From Perkinsus olseni (Eukaryota > Perkinsozoa > Perkinsida > Perkinsidae): a DNA stretch of 60,441 bases. Every line of letters starts with the position of its first letter. The stretch's first letter is position 1. Made by a program: the position numbers and the translations under genes. This document shows positions 42,609-54,283 of this stretch, one piece after another. The notes beneath the pieces were generated by a model. It worked only from the letters and a program-made list of their open reading frames with translations. It did not search any database and was not told the origin of the DNA. The stretch spans positions 1 to 60,441 of the forward strand of contig JABANP010000314.1 of the NCBI GenBank assembly GCA_013115135.1, read 5' to 3'.

Positions 42609-43019
42609 TTAACTTCTTTTCTTAATTGGCCATGTTACCTCACCTACCGACGCGTGCCTCTTCATGGCCTGCCTGTCCAATGGCACGACAAGAGGCGATG
42701 GACTGCCGAGTTGAAGTTGCCATCTCCCATCAGAGTAACAAAGAAGGAAGTCATCCATGTTGTTGGAGGTAATCCCGACTAAGTCCTCGACTGCCTTGAG
42801 CGTATCAACATTCTTATGCAGAGACTTATGCATATCAAAACGCCAACATCCCCAGAGAGCCGCTACCAACGGAACACGGTCCAACTCCACACGGACTCCA
42901 CGAGAGTGGGGCCGAAGAGTGAGTTGCCCACCGGAGGGAGTGATGTCCAAATCAACTCCGACTGTATCTCCCTTACCCGTAAAGTATCCAACACGCGGGG
43001 GAGCCAAGGGTCTTCGATT
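42456..43019. repeat. Duplicated block, copy 1 (with 45023-45596)
   Basis: About 560 bp, including the 3' flank and the last coding part of the secreted paralogs, nearly identical at an offset of 2567 bp. Marks recent duplication or gene conversion. Confidence 0.9.
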
Positions 43020-44157
43020 CACCCTATGAACTCTTCCTACAGACTTCTCCGGCACGGAGTCATCCCTAGCTACCTCAGCAGCCTCCCTAAGCACCTCGCT
43101 GGCCCTCTCGGGTTCAGCATAGCCCGGCATTGGTAGAGAGCTGACGTACTGTAGCGGCATGGGACAAGACAGACGACGAACGTTTGACCGGCCATCTCGC
43201 TGCACACAAAAGAAGATCATCCACACTTGGGCTCCCTCTCATAGCATCAGCGACTGGGCACAAGTTCATGCTCTTATGACCAGAACTGGCATCGGCATCG
43301 GGAATCCTATAATGCCTGTATGCGGCGTTAACAGCAGAAACACTTCCTTCTGCCGAGTACTTGAATTTTGAAACACTCCCCGCCGATGGATGAGTATCTT
43401 TCATCCCGTCTCCCATACTGAGCGGGACACGCTGGATTTGGGCTTGGCGTTCGAGGAGACCCCACGCTGTGAAGTCTCCCAAGGCAATGACGACTCTGTT
43501 CGAGTCGATGATCAACTTCAAATGGGTCAGGTCACCGACCCTCATCGTACCGTCACTCCGGTAAACTCCAGAAGGTGGTAGGGCCCATTCGCGCAGGTCG
43601 CGCTTCTTATGTGCTTGGGCAAGGGTCACCGGCACAGGGCTGGGAGAAGTGAGCACTACCGGAGAGTACAAGGCCTTGAATGTCAAGGCAGAGTCACGCA
43701 CTAGGCCCAAGTAGAGCGTCCATCCTTGACCGGGAACAGGACAGAGGATAATCAACCGAGACCTTTCCGCACGGGGAATCTTGTATACATCTATTGCCTC
43801 GAAAAACTTTTGCGTAAGTTTGGTGAGCTTAGAACACTGATCGAGAAGGTAGCCATCCTCCTGGCTGCCGTCCACTCCAGTCAAGGCCACGAGACCACGC
43901 CTCCCCACAGGTCGAAGATGACCTCGCCCAGAGTACTCTCCTAGAGTAAGATTGAACTCTCTAGACTGGAGCTCTTCGTCGAACCAGATGTCCAGTTTAG
44001 CACTGGGAAAACTTCCAACTCCAGTAGGGCTGTGACTCTCATAATGACCGACCTCTGGTTCGACCCAATTCTTATTAACCTTCTTCTCCTTCACGTGAGA
44101 CTGTATGGCCACAGCAGGTAGTAGGAGTAGTCCAAGACGAGAGAATGTTACTCCCAT
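42609..44157 (-). CDS. Secreted modular protein, paralog 1 (three modules)
   Basis: Exon 1 44157-43225 and exon 2 43148-42609 across a 76-bp intron, phase 0, 490 residues. Start is ATG 44157, giving a signal peptide (MGVTFSRLGLLLLPAVAIQS). Three related ~130-residue modules follow, each with a PPSG/PTGVG entry, beta-rich segments, a C-S/K-L/F-K motif and an LCPV..QGWTLYL-like end (degenerate in the last, LLCYSDGRWQLQL). The C-terminus is basic (WPIKKRS). No catalytic motif is apparent. It is tandemly duplicated with 45176-46216, sharing the signal peptide, first ~50 residues and last ~145 residues almost identically. Likely a lineage-specific secreted family. Confidence 0.75.
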
Positions 44158-45175
44158 GAGGGGCAAGAGCCACAGGATACGGTGAAAAGAAATCGGAACT
44201 GAACGGAAATGAGTTGAGGCGAAGAGAGAAGTAATGACCCTGGAGGCGCACCACCTTGTGCGGAACGCTAGGGCAATACGTATTACACAACGGGTAATGG
44301 GTCTACCATACGCACACTACACGTGCACAACTATAGCCATTAGGTGTACTCACTACGTCCTTGGTGTACTTTATCTTTACGACGACCCTCCCACGACATC
44401 CAGGAACATAACGATTGTTGTATGTGATCAACCTTCATGCCGCTACTCCCATTCCAGCCCTCCGGCTATACGAAAAGTTCAACTCGGTGAGGAAAAGCCG
44501 AATTCCTGCGGGTGGAAAGTGTCTCGAGTTCTGAGAGTGTTGGGTAGGTTCACAAACGATAACGCAACTTCGCGTGATTTTGTGGAGGCAAACTCGTGGG
44601 GCTCGACGAAGGTGAAACTAGAACCCGCGTGCAGCACGGTATTCCACCATGTCCCGACAGGGCGGCACCAAGGACCCCTCCAGACCGCGCGGGAATAGCC
44701 CCGAATGAGGTCCGCTGATTGACGCTAGAAACTAGCGGTGGCCTGGCTCATCTCTCCTCCTCTCACTTCGAGTCCTTCGCCCAACCACACTGACGTAGAA
44801 CTGCTCTACGCGTGATGCAGTTGCATCGTCAATGATGAATGATAGAACGGGCTAGCAGCCAATAGGCCTCTAACGACCAATACCTAAGAGGACTGGATGA
44901 AGGCTGCTGCTGCTGAGCCCAGCGAAGGACTCAGGAGCACCCCAGAGCTATGGGATGTGGCATGAGACGACCGGGTCATCCGCCAGAACGGACATCACGG
45001 ATCAACAAGAAAGCAGACAGGCGTCATTCCTCCCATGACGGTGAAACCCAACGGAAGAAGAATGGTATCCTTGACATCAACAACCAAAACATGTAGCATG
45101 CTTTAACACTTTATAAACAGTAATAACATGATTAATACTCAATACCACTCCATCCACAACTAAGACGCTAAGCTG
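44158..45175. other. Intergenic between the paralogs
   Basis: No recognisable gene. The last ~150 bp belong to the duplicated 3' flank. Confidence 0.5.
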
Positions 45176-45596
45176 TTAACTTCTTTTCTTAATTGGCCAT
45201 GTTACCTCACCTACCGACGCGTGCCTCTTCATGGCCTGCCTGTCCAATGGCACGACAAGAGGCGATGGACTGCCGAGTTGAAGTTGCCATCTCCCATCAG
45301 AGTAACAAAGAAGGAAGTCATCCATGTTGTTGGAGGTAATCCCGACTAAGTCCTCGACTGCCTTGAGCGTATCAACATTCTTATGCAGAGACTTATGCAT
45401 ATCAAAACGCCAACATCCCCAGAGAGCCGCTACCAACGGAACACGGTCCAACTCCACACGGACTCCACGAGAGTGGGGCCGAAGAGTGAGTTGCCCACCG
45501 GAGGGAGTGATGTCCAAATCAACTCCGACTGTATCTCCCTTACCCGTAAAGTATCCAACACGCGGGGAAGCCAAGGCTTTTCGATTCACTCTATGA
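45023..45596. repeat. Duplicated block, copy 2
   Basis: Near-identical to 42456-43019, differing by a few substitutions. Confidence 0.9.
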
Positions 45597-46216
45597 GACA
45601 CCGCCTCCACAAGCTCTCCTCCCGAAGGAGGGATGGTGACTTCCTCTATCGTCGGAGGGGAACTAGTCGCCTCAGAGCTGGTACTCTTCACGAGCTGTAC
45701 TGGGGAGAAGAGGCGTTGGATGGTCCCGCTGTTCTTTCGTTCCAAACGTAGGTAGACTGTCCAACCTTGGTTGTCTACGGGACATAGAAACATGGACCGG
45801 TTGGGAGACCCCCTATTGTTAACCGAAATCTCGTATAGGGAGTATGCGAGGTTTATAGCTGTAGACCCTCCCTCATATTTGAGCCTTGAACACTTCCCAG
45901 ATTGGTAGTGGGGATCCACACTACCGTCCACTTTACCGAGGGCCACAGACCTACTCGAGGGTATCGCATCAAGGTAACCTCTGTTGATGAAGCCACCAAG
46001 GTTGCATTCGAATTTCAAGCCCTTGGGACCGGTGTCCTCCCGCCAGATGTCCAGTTTAAGACTGGGCAAACTTCCAACTCCAGTAGGGCTGCGACTCTCA
46101 TAATGACCGACCTCTGGTTCGACCCAATTCTTATTAACCCTTTTCTCCTTCACGTGAGACTGTATGGCCACAGCAGGTAGTAGGAGTAGTCCAAGGCGAG
46201 AGAATGTTACTCCCAT
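45176..46216 (-). CDS. Secreted modular protein, paralog 2 (two modules)
   Basis: A single exon of 346 residues starting at ATG 46216 with the same signal peptide as paralog 1. It has only the first and last modules: the middle module and the intron of paralog 1 are absent. The first module ends FLCPVDNQGWTVYLRL, like FLCPV-type ends in paralog 1, but its interior differs (C-S-R-L-K-Y in place of C-S-K-L-T-K). The C-terminal module is almost identical to that of paralog 1. Function unknown. Confidence 0.78.
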   Translation of the reverse strand: MGVTFSRLGLLLLPAVAIQSHVKEKRVNKNWVEPEVGHYESRSPTGVGSLPSLKLDIWREDTGPKGLKFECNLGGFINRGYLDAIPSSRSVALGKVDGSVDPHYQSGKCSRLKYEGGSTAINLAYSLYEISVNNRGSPNRSMFLCPVDNQGWTVYLRLERKNSGTIQRLFSPVQLVKSTSSEATSSPPTIEEVTIPPSGGELVEAVSHRVNRKALASPRVGYFTGKGDTVGVDLDITPSGGQLTLRPHSRGVRVELDRVPLVAALWGCWRFDMHKSLHKNVDTLKAVEDLVGITSNNMDDFLLCYSDGRWQLQLGSPSPLVVPLDRQAMKRHASVGEVTWPIKKRS

Positions 46217-46934
46217 GAAGGTTCGATGAGTTTTTAATCAACTTCACGGGGAATTGGCTCGTTTTGATCGGATAAGACGCTTCTTGCTTTCTTGAAATAT
46301 CTCGCATTTCCTCAACGGCACTTTGTGAGGGTTTCAACACAACAACGCTTGTTATCCGATATACGTTAACAGATAATAGTCCAGAGTCTGAGCCAAACCA
46401 ATGCCACCAGAATACCCAAGTGGTACGATACCACAGAAGAGAAGAGAGAAAGGCTACTCTTCCTAGACGGTCTGTCTATCTGGCCTCAGCCACGCAAGGC
46501 GCCTCACGCTATGCGCATGCGTGCTGGCCTAAAGGGGACAGCGAAGCACAATAAGAGTACTGGCCTCGAATGAGTAGACGGAAAGAGACTATAGAGACTC
46601 AGTCTGATAATTATAGAGATGGTAGAACTGGCCCTGGCGTGCGCGCAATACACCAAGGGAGTGACTGCCATCACAACTTTTGCAAGCGGTAGTGATGTTG
46701 ATGAGATGAGCTTCCGCTTGAAGTCATCCGTCCTCAGGCCATCATCGTGGTCAGTAGTGTGTTGTTATTCGCCCTTTCAAGACTTTCCTTCGAGGCGTTC
46801 TACCGCTAGCTAGATGTTCTCCTCGTGGAATCTATCAACTCCAGCTGAAAACATCTAGTATCCGAGCCTTACTAGGTTCACCCCAGGCAGCCATGCTCGA
46901 GTCGTTACGATCATTCATAAGTTGAGGTTCCCTA
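46217..46934. other. Intergenic, divergent promoters expected
   Basis: Separates the minus-strand paralog from the plus-strand gene at 46935. No motif recognised. Confidence 0.4.
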
Positions 46935-48596
46935 ATGGCCTCGACAACCGCTACCGTAAGTAACCTCTCTGATTTCATCGGAGGTCTCGGTGGGCCTCGT
47001 GCTGATCCATCGGCCATCCGCGCTGCCGCTACCGGCTCTACCATCACTCAACCCCTCGTTAATGACTGCATAGCCTCTATCAATAATAAGGAGGACATCC
47101 CGAAGCGCGGGGCCGCTCTTGTCCTCATCGGGGCCCTGGCAGAGGCCACCGACGCGCGTCTGATAGGCTCCTTCGATAACGTGGTCTCGGCACTGTGCCG
47201 GGCCATGGCCGCTGATACTGCCTCCGACCTCAGGCTGCTGCCCCTCACCATCAGAGTTCTTCTCGGAGTCCTCGCTAGTGGGCCACCAGAGAGCGGTAAG
47301 GCGAAGGGGCAGGCACTTAATAAGGTTATTGACCTCTGGGAGAGGGCCCGTAGCGGTGGGTTCAGCGAGGTCCTCGTACCAGCTGTAACGACTGAAGTAT
47401 TGGGCGGAGTATCCACTCTCCTTCGGAAGGGGACGTACAAGCCCAACAAGCCCACTACTGGAAGGTTCATGGCCATACTCGTGCCGTTCATCCTCAGTGA
47501 CGACAGTGCACTGCTGCGCATGGAGGCCTGCAATGTCCTCCTCGCCCTGCCAGCGTCCAAGATAGGCGACATCGGACCCGACACCCACACCGGGGTCCTG
47601 GCAGACGTCCTCTCTGATGAGCTCAACGTGAAGCAGAAGGCCTCTCCTGAGCACTTAGTGAAAGTCTGCCAGCTCGTAAGGAGTTTACTACGCAGTGGCA
47701 AGTGCCAGGAAGTGCCCTTCAAGAAGCTGATGAAGTTCCAGCACATCTGCACTCGGGCCTTGCTCCTCCATGCTCGGCAAAGGACCTTCGAGGTTGGACT
47801 GGGCCGTTCTCTAGCCACCCAGACTGTCGGCCTCTTGTACGACATATGCGCACTACTTGGGGTCGGCCTTGTCAGTCTTCTCTCCACCATCCTCGTAAAA
47901 CGACATGTACTGCCCATAATAGAGGGCCTCGCTGATATGCCTCCTGAGGTTGCCAGTCTGCTGTCCTCGGCTCTGGACCGCCTTATCACCGCGTACCCTA
48001 GCTTGGCGCTGGTCGATCACAGCCTACATAAGTCGGCACTCTCTCTCGGCCCTTCTAGGCTCTTGGCTACCCTTTGTCGCATATCCCAGCCTGGTCCGGA
48101 TATCTTGGGTGAGGTGGCCGGCTGCGGCATGCGTGTGTTGCTGGAGTCCCGGTCTGACCAGGAGGACCTCAATGTGGCCACTTCCCTGCTCTACGCTTGC
48201 GGGGGTCTCCTGAACGAGTCCGGCATGGGGCCCGCTGCGGCAGGCCTACTATACCACAGGGGGCTGCCGGTCCCGGCCAGCCTGAAGGCCAAGGCTCCCG
48301 ACTCTTCCAGTGGAAAGATCGGCACCAGTGTCTGCGATGAGTTCACCTCGGCGCTGATGGTGTCTCTCAAGCGGCAGAGGGAAGAAGAGGAATCTTCGGG
48401 GGAAGCCGAGAGCAAGAAGGCTCGTCGTGAGGAGAAGGAAGAGGCTAAGCCGCCCACCGCCGCTGCTGTGGAGAATCCGTTCGCTATAACCATCGGAGGA
48501 GTTCCAGTGGATAGTCGGTCAAAGGAGGATGTTGTAGTGGAACGGGAGGTTATTGAAGTGGCATCATCGCCTGCACCCCAGCCAGCAAGTAGATGA
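46935..48596 (+). CDS. ARM-fold nuclear protein, PELP1/RIX1-like candidate
   Basis: A 553-residue ORF from ATG 46935. Residues 1-430 are a run of amphipathic helices with Leu/Ala-rich pairs (GAALVLIGALAEAT, LLPLTIRVLLGVLASG, LRMEACNVLLALPAS), as in helical-repeat proteins. A basic nuclear-localisation-like segment follows (LKRQREEEESSGEAESKKAR), then an acidic tail. Order, length and basic/acidic C-terminus recall PELP1/RIX1 ribosome-biogenesis proteins, but I see no diagnostic motif. Downstream open blocks ending at a TGA near 48930 (TPSASSPATPAVAVIRDDED, then PSPSEDILQTPESDSD) look like extra acidic exons; the phase linking them to the main ORF was not resolved. Confidence 0.6.
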   Translation: MASTTATVSNLSDFIGGLGGPRADPSAIRAAATGSTITQPLVNDCIASINNKEDIPKRGAALVLIGALAEATDARLIGSFDNVVSALCRAMAADTASDLRLLPLTIRVLLGVLASGPPESGKAKGQALNKVIDLWERARSGGFSEVLVPAVTTEVLGGVSTLLRKGTYKPNKPTTGRFMAILVPFILSDDSALLRMEACNVLLALPASKIGDIGPDTHTGVLADVLSDELNVKQKASPEHLVKVCQLVRSLLRSGKCQEVPFKKLMKFQHICTRALLLHARQRTFEVGLGRSLATQTVGLLYDICALLGVGLVSLLSTILVKRHVLPIIEGLADMPPEVASLLSSALDRLITAYPSLALVDHSLHKSALSLGPSRLLATLCRISQPGPDILGEVAGCGMRVLLESRSDQEDLNVATSLLYACGGLLNESGMGPAAAGLLYHRGLPVPASLKAKAPDSSSGKIGTSVCDEFTSALMVSLKRQREEEESSGEAESKKARREEKEEAKPPTAAAVENPFAITIGGVPVDSRSKEDVVVEREVIEVASSPAPQPASR

Positions 48597-49043
48597 GGTA
48601 ATATAGGGACCGGTGTGCTCTGTGGACCCTCCTGCCTGCCTTGCAGTTTGGCGACGATTATTGCCCTCCGTGACGCTTTTCAGGTCCACCAGGATACGCC
48701 TAGTGCCTCGTCGCCAGCAACTCCTGCCGTCGCTGTGATCCGTGATGATGAGGACGAGGTAGGCTCCTAGGTACTGGCCGGAGGCGAAGCCTCACTCCTT
48801 GGCAGGTCCCGAGCTCCCCTCCCCCTCCGAAGATATCCTCCAGACACCGGAGTCCGACTCGGACACGATGAGCGATGTCCCTGATCTGTGTATGGACCCC
48901 CCGGATGAGGATGAGGCTGCCACAGAGTGACCGTTGCCTCTTCCCTTACCACCCACGTTTCGACTGCTATTATTCCCTCCGTATCGCGTTAATCGGGATA
49001 CTCAATGGTACTGCTGCTGCTGCTGTAGTTATTGTTGGTTATA

Positions 49044-50687
49044 ATGTCATCATCCAACCCCCCGGACACGTCGTACCTCGACTCCCTCCGAGGCCAAGTA
49101 CCAGAGGAAGATCTTGATAAGCTCAGAGACTATGCTACCAAGAAACTGTATCATCAGCTCACAGTGGAGTGCTTGAGGTACTATCGGGAATGCACCCGGG
49201 TTCGATCCCTGGTAAGCGTATTACACGATTCAGGGTCGTTCGCAATGACGCTGCCTGGCCGCTGGGTGGCAAGACTAAGGAGGAGTTTTGGAATAAGTTT
49301 ATGGATCAATTCTCGGCCAAAATGAATACGGTATTTACTCCCTCGCCCTCCGCCGCCTTGAGGTGGTGGCCGTCTCCTAGGTCGTCATGCTGGAGATTTT
49401 GGACCAAGTTGCGGAGTCAATGCCTGCTTCAGAAGGGTTGAAGTTGACGGAAAAGTAGGAGCATCTGAACACTTCCTTCCTCGTCACTGGTGCCTCTCAG
49501 ATACGGCGAGATGGCGTCGAAGGCATCCAAGGACTCCCAGGTGGCCTACGACTCTCAGAAGGCCATCGCTCTCGTTAGAGCTGGTGACATGAAGCAGGCT
49601 AGGGAGGTGGGTTCGATGGTTCTACCCGAGCCGTACCACCGACTGCTGTCCTGATAGATACTGGACGCTGTTGAGGAGCATCTCAGCGACATAGACTGGT
49701 CGTACGGGATTGACCCAGCGGCCAGGAGCAGCTTCCATAGAGCGGCTGCTTTCATGTATCAGGAGAAGAACGATCCCCCGAGGTAACGCACCCTCTCCTC
49801 GCCCCACTGCGGTATGCTCTTTCCTCAGTTTTTACCGTGAGTCCATGCGGTATTTATTATACACCCCGCTGGCCGCCATCCCGGAGAAGGAAAGAGGCCC
49901 GCTAGCCTTCAAGATTGCCGTGGCCGCCCTCATTTCACCCAAGGAATTCGGCCTCGGTGACCTCCTCCAACAGCCACTCTTTCTCTGAGGTTGGTGTGAG
50001 AAAGGGCCGCTAAGGTCCTCCAGTTGCCTCTTCTCAGTTCCTCCCGACCTGCGAACAGTACTCGTGGATTATGGATTTCGTCCAAGCCCTTCACGATGGA
50101 GTCTTCGCGAAATTCGACCAGGCCATCGTGGACCACAAGGCTAAATGGGAAGCCGTTCCCGGAACTCAAGAAGGCACTCGAATCCGACGACCTTAAACGT
50201 GATTACTTGTGCTGTCTTTCTCTTCCGCATGCTGTCGTTTTCGGTTGCAGAGAAGATGTCTCTGTCGGCCATGATGGAGATGGCCTTCCAACGACCCAAG
50301 AAGCAGCGCTCGGCGATTCCCTTCGATGATATCGCTAAGGCGTGCAGGAGTCAATGATGATCAAGTTGAGGATATCTTCCGCAAGTAGCATGACCAGTAG
50401 TTGCCCTGTGCATTTTCGGCATCTTCCGCTGTGATCAGGACGATGTGTGCGGGCTTGATAAAGGGAAGTATCGATGAAGTTAGTCGCACTGTAAAGGTCA
50501 CTTGGGTGAAACCGAGAGTGCTGGACATGCAGAGGTGAACTCCATCGGTCAGGCATATGTGTCTCATACCGCTACTCCTGCTGTCAGGCTGGAGCTGCTG
50601 AAGTTCCGTCTTGAGGGTTGGTCACAGCAGGCCACGCAACTGCTCCAGGAGGTGGAGGAGCTCACCCCCGAGTTGTTGGTGTCATAA
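49044..50687 (+). CDS. PSMD13: 26S proteasome lid subunit RPN9 (PSMD13)
   Basis: Ten exons starting at ATG 49044: boundaries near 49177/49234, 49330/49381, 49454/49501, 49606/49658, 49782/49829, 49989/50038, 50198/50251, 50393/50446 and 50531/50584. Family blocks: YATKKLYHQLTVECLR, FWNKFMDQFSAKMNT, ILDAVEEHLSDIDW, FYRESMRYLLYTPLAAIPE, LGDLLQQPLF, the PCI-domain part KMSLSAMMEMAFQRPKKQ and IPFDDIAKAC, LIKGSIDEVSRTVKVTWVKP, and the terminal helix LKFRLEGWSQQATQLLQE. RPN9 is a structural PCI subunit of the 19S regulatory particle. Three places carry one base too many (near 49986, 50160 and 50346), yet flanking protein matches the family on both sides. Confidence 0.88.
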
Positions 50688-51081
50688 ACTCTGTGGTAAA
50701 TGCGTTTCCATCAGAATCCTCACAGTAATCACTTTCCTGGCTTGCGTGTAGTTTAACACGACTTGGGTGACGGGTTATGGTAGTTATCTGCGCTGCTCCC
50801 TTCTTTATTAGGCTGACGGACTCAGTATTGCCGACTACTTGTACCTCCTCCTTATGATGATTCAACGCAACAGAAAAGTAACCTCGACAAAAGTTAGGAA
50901 TTCCTGAAGATCTGATACAAAACCTAGTAGAGTTAAAGGTGATAGGCTGACGACGGTGCACCCATGAGACCTCCCGCCGCGCCATCAAGGAAGAATTGCA
51001 AAGAATCACTTTGGAAACATTGGCAATGGGGGGACATTCCGGAAAGAAAAGCGTGACAACTGCTGGTGATGAATTTATCGA
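50688..51081. other. Intergenic between convergent genes
   Basis: Between RPN9 (plus) and ECT copy 1 (minus). An open minus frame at 51009-50662 has no recognisable feature. Confidence 0.4.
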
Positions 51082-52811
51082 CTACATCTCCGCGATGTGC
51101 TTCTTATTAGAGTAATATTCATTTTCAAGTGCATTACGTTTACTATTACGACTGATGTACCTGAGGGGAGTCTGAAGGAGGGGCCTCCACGACGAGAAGG
51201 GACGTACGTTAGCCGATTGGTGGCGATGCGTTCAGCGATGGCAGCGGCCGTCAAATGAGGGTATTCACTTTCGACTTCACGAAGGATACCCAAACGCTTC
51301 GGCACTTCATTAACCTGTGTTACCTGAAGGGGGCCGATCGAGAATATCAAAGTAAAGCATCACTCACCGTCCCGGCCTCATCGCTCGAAGGACACCTCCG
51401 CCGGCGAGAACCTACGCACGGAGATGTAACGACTTTCAAAAGGGCGGCGGACTTATCGATCCCTGCGCGACTATGCTGATGTTCATGGTCTTGATCAAGT
51501 CCTCGGTGATCTCCACAGGGGCGCCAATTATCACTTCATCAACATGCTTGCATGCACTCACGTTCAAAACCTAGCCGGGAGGACAGTGGTCATGCCGGTA
51601 ACTCCTATAGGGATTGAAGTCTACCCGTTCATGTAAATTCATTATCGGGTAGTTATTTCCCTTCATTTTATTAACCGTGTCATCGTCAAAGATTCCAACT
51701 AGTAAGTACCTAGGATACAAAGCAAGACTGAGCCTAAAGATTCAATGCCGTTATCCGCTAATCCTACGTGCCAAGAGCCTTCGCCTTCTCGAGTGTTGCT
51801 GCATGCCCGACGTTGAACATATCAAAAGCACCATCAACGTAACTGAATGGGTAAATGGCGGAGAGAAAAGACTTGGGCAAATTACACGACGGTATCATCG
51901 GGGGAGGGAGCCCGTCTCGAAGAGAACTCTGCAATCCGCCTGGTCGTCGTCAGCATGCGCACCTGATAGGCTGAACATGATGATGGAATACAACACCGGG
52001 CTTACGGAGACGCAGCTACGCTCATTAGGGCCGAGCCCACCGTCGAGATTGGATCCTGATAGATGGTCCTTCGTTAGAAGTAACAATCGGCCTACTAAAT
52101 CGGTAGTCGAAACCCCTTCGGTACCTAGAGGAAGGGTCGAGGTGGCAGCTGTTTGTAAATCGCAAGTCTTCGTACGTTTGATTATACGAAGCACGCCGGC
52201 ATCTCTGAGCTCATCGTAAACTCCTTTGCCGGATGCATCGACAGGCATGTCGTCACCGTGGACCTACCGGGAGGAAACAATGAGGGGCGAACTGAGGGGA
52301 AACTGCAAAGACACCCCTACTTCGACAACGAGACAAGAAATATTACGCAGAAGTCGGCCCGTGCCTTCTCTAGCGTTTTCAAGCTGATATCATAGGGCGC
52401 ATCGTAGAGGATCTCATCGACCCACTTGATGTGCTTCAAAAGTTCGTATCTGGAGAACGAGTACAGTAGCGTCCCTACTGAGCCGCGCCGCCATCGTCAC
52501 CTCTCCTCTTGCTTCATAACAGGAGGGGCTTTACTCTTGGCTATCACCTCGTCCGAGTGGATACCGACGACCAGGACGTCACACTGGGCTGAGGACGAGT
52601 TGATGACCAACAACCCCTACCGGTGGGTACCTTTGGCCTGCCGTATTGCGTTGTAATGGCCGCTGTGCATTATGTCGAAGCAACCGTCTATGTATCCTCT
52701 CACCTGACAGGGAGGGATGGTCATGGCATCGTACGGGGGCTTAGAGGACACTACCACCTGACGATGTACAAGAACATCAGAGGTAACAGAGAGATCAACG
52801 TGATCGGGCAT
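51082..52811 (-). CDS. Ethanolamine-phosphate cytidylyltransferase, copy 1
   Basis: Many short exons on the minus strand from ATG 52811 (MPDHVDLSV...) to TAG 51082. First catalytic domain: VRGYIDGCFDIMHSGHYNAI with the HxGH motif, DVLVVGIHSDEVIAKSKAPP, MKQEER, KHIKWVDEILYDAPY. Then HGDDMPVDASGKGVYDELRD and LGTEGVSTTDLVGRLLLLT. Second domain: YVDGAFDMFNVGHAATLEKA (NxGH instead of HxGH), MNLHER, ACKHVDEVIIGAPVEITEDL, KRLGILREVESEYPHLTAAA. The enzyme makes CDP-ethanolamine from CTP and phosphoethanolamine in the Kennedy pathway. It is one of three tandem copies and nearly identical over long stretches to copy 3. Confidence 0.88.
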
Positions 52812-54283
52812 CGATGATGGTGTGAGAAAATGAAAATGATGATGACGGCCAACAGAGCGTCGTACATCAGGGGCTAACGGCTGTAGTCCATCTACCGTCA
52901 GAAGATACTCGCCAGTTACACTGAGGGCTGCGACAAGACACTCATGAAGGCAAAGTTGCAACAAGCACCACCACACTCTCGCATGACAGAATGGCTCTGG
53001 TCGAGCCCCCTAGGAAACCTGGCTCTGAGTGAGCGGATAGCGGACAGAACCCCCTGAGTTCTCTCGAGCATACGTTTTCGATACACTCCAATACCACGCC
53101 AAGGGTTATGGACCCCACATACCCTGCATACGCCCCAATGGTGCGCAGTATTCGCTCTACGACGCGGAGCCTGCGCACGATCAAGTGTGCGAGTTCAGTC
53201 ATAGCCGTTTTGGTACTATACGATGACTACCTCTAGCGAACGTGATCACTTTGACAATACAATGCTAAAGGCTTCATGGAGACAATGAGTAATGCAAATA
53301 AAGTGGGTACTGCAAGTATGAGCGAAGCAACGGAGGAAGACAAAGGCTAGCTGCTGTGCCAACACAATGGTGTCACAAAGCATGTACGCAATCGATGAGA
53401 GGGTCGGTTCTGATACTGGAGAATATCGGAAGTCACCGTGAACGTTCGCCGATCTTGGTGCAGGTGCAAGGAGGCCACTAGGTTCTAGTGACTCCGCCGA
53501 ATGATGTCGCTTAACACAGTCCCCAGGTATATAGCTAGGACACTTGAGCCGGAAGCAAAAATGTAGACGCCTGAGGGACAGAGCCGCGTCGTTGTCCTTC
53601 GAGGAAAGCACCCGTCCGGCAGTAAGTCCAACTCGTCACGACGATGATGAATATAATCGATGGGAAGACAGCGCTGTTTGACAGATGTCCGCCACGCAGA
53701 GCGGGGACCATCATGGACAAAGCTGGAGTGCACGGAGGGCTGTCCTCCAACCTCGAGTATCCGTGCTGTAGACAGGGTACTCTGCCTTGGTGAGTGATAC
53801 GCACTACTGCGAGAGAGAACGCATCTCCTCGCCCGACAGCAGGGGAGCCCCATTTTCGGACGCACTATTCGATATCAAGCATTTGGCCATGCACCCGAGC
53901 ACTGGGCAGCACAATACGGCACTGAATAATTACAGACAAGAACAAACGTTCCTCAAGTGTAGGCTTGCTTGAGCAAGCCGATGTCGAGGGCTAGCTCACG
54001 TGGCCAGATGGCACCTCGAGTGCATCAGTCAATGCAAGCGTCGAGGGAGTAATGGAGATAACACTCGGAGGGCCGGAACGGATGGAGGACCCCCTGTGAA
54101 TATTAAGGAACGCAACCCGCTGATGAGCCAAAGGCTAAAGAATCGAGACTTACACATAAAAAATTTGGAGCATGAGCTAACCTAAGGATTCTTCTCTTGA
54201 GTGAAGAGTGATAGCAACTACATCGCCCGGACGAGCAGACTCTGAAGATCAACGAGATGATGGCCTAGCCGATGTTGAAGAAC
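52812..54283. other. Between ECT copies 1 and 2; unresolved minus-strand ORFs
   Basis: A minus ORF with ATG 53202 (MTELAHLIVRRLRVVERIL) and a hydrophobic segment could splice toward copy 1 but is not needed for it. An open minus frame at 53611-53246 ends in a hydrophobic, Cys-rich stretch. Neither is recognised. Confidence 0.35.

Noticed and set aside
46932..47989. Minus-strand ORFs of 240 and 313 codons opposite the gene at 46935
   Set aside because: Antisense shadows of a GC-rich coding region, rich in Ser/Arg with no helical-repeat pattern.
49331..49380. Coding reading (SLALRRLEVVAV) between RPN9 exons
   Set aside because: It needs a frame change and ends in TAG; a 50-bp GT-AG intron gives consistent phase on both sides.
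53019..53202. A membrane-anchored N-terminal extension of ECT copy 1
   Set aside because: Copies 2 and 3 start with a short MP... exon directly before the catalytic exon, and copy 1 has an equivalent ATG at 52811.
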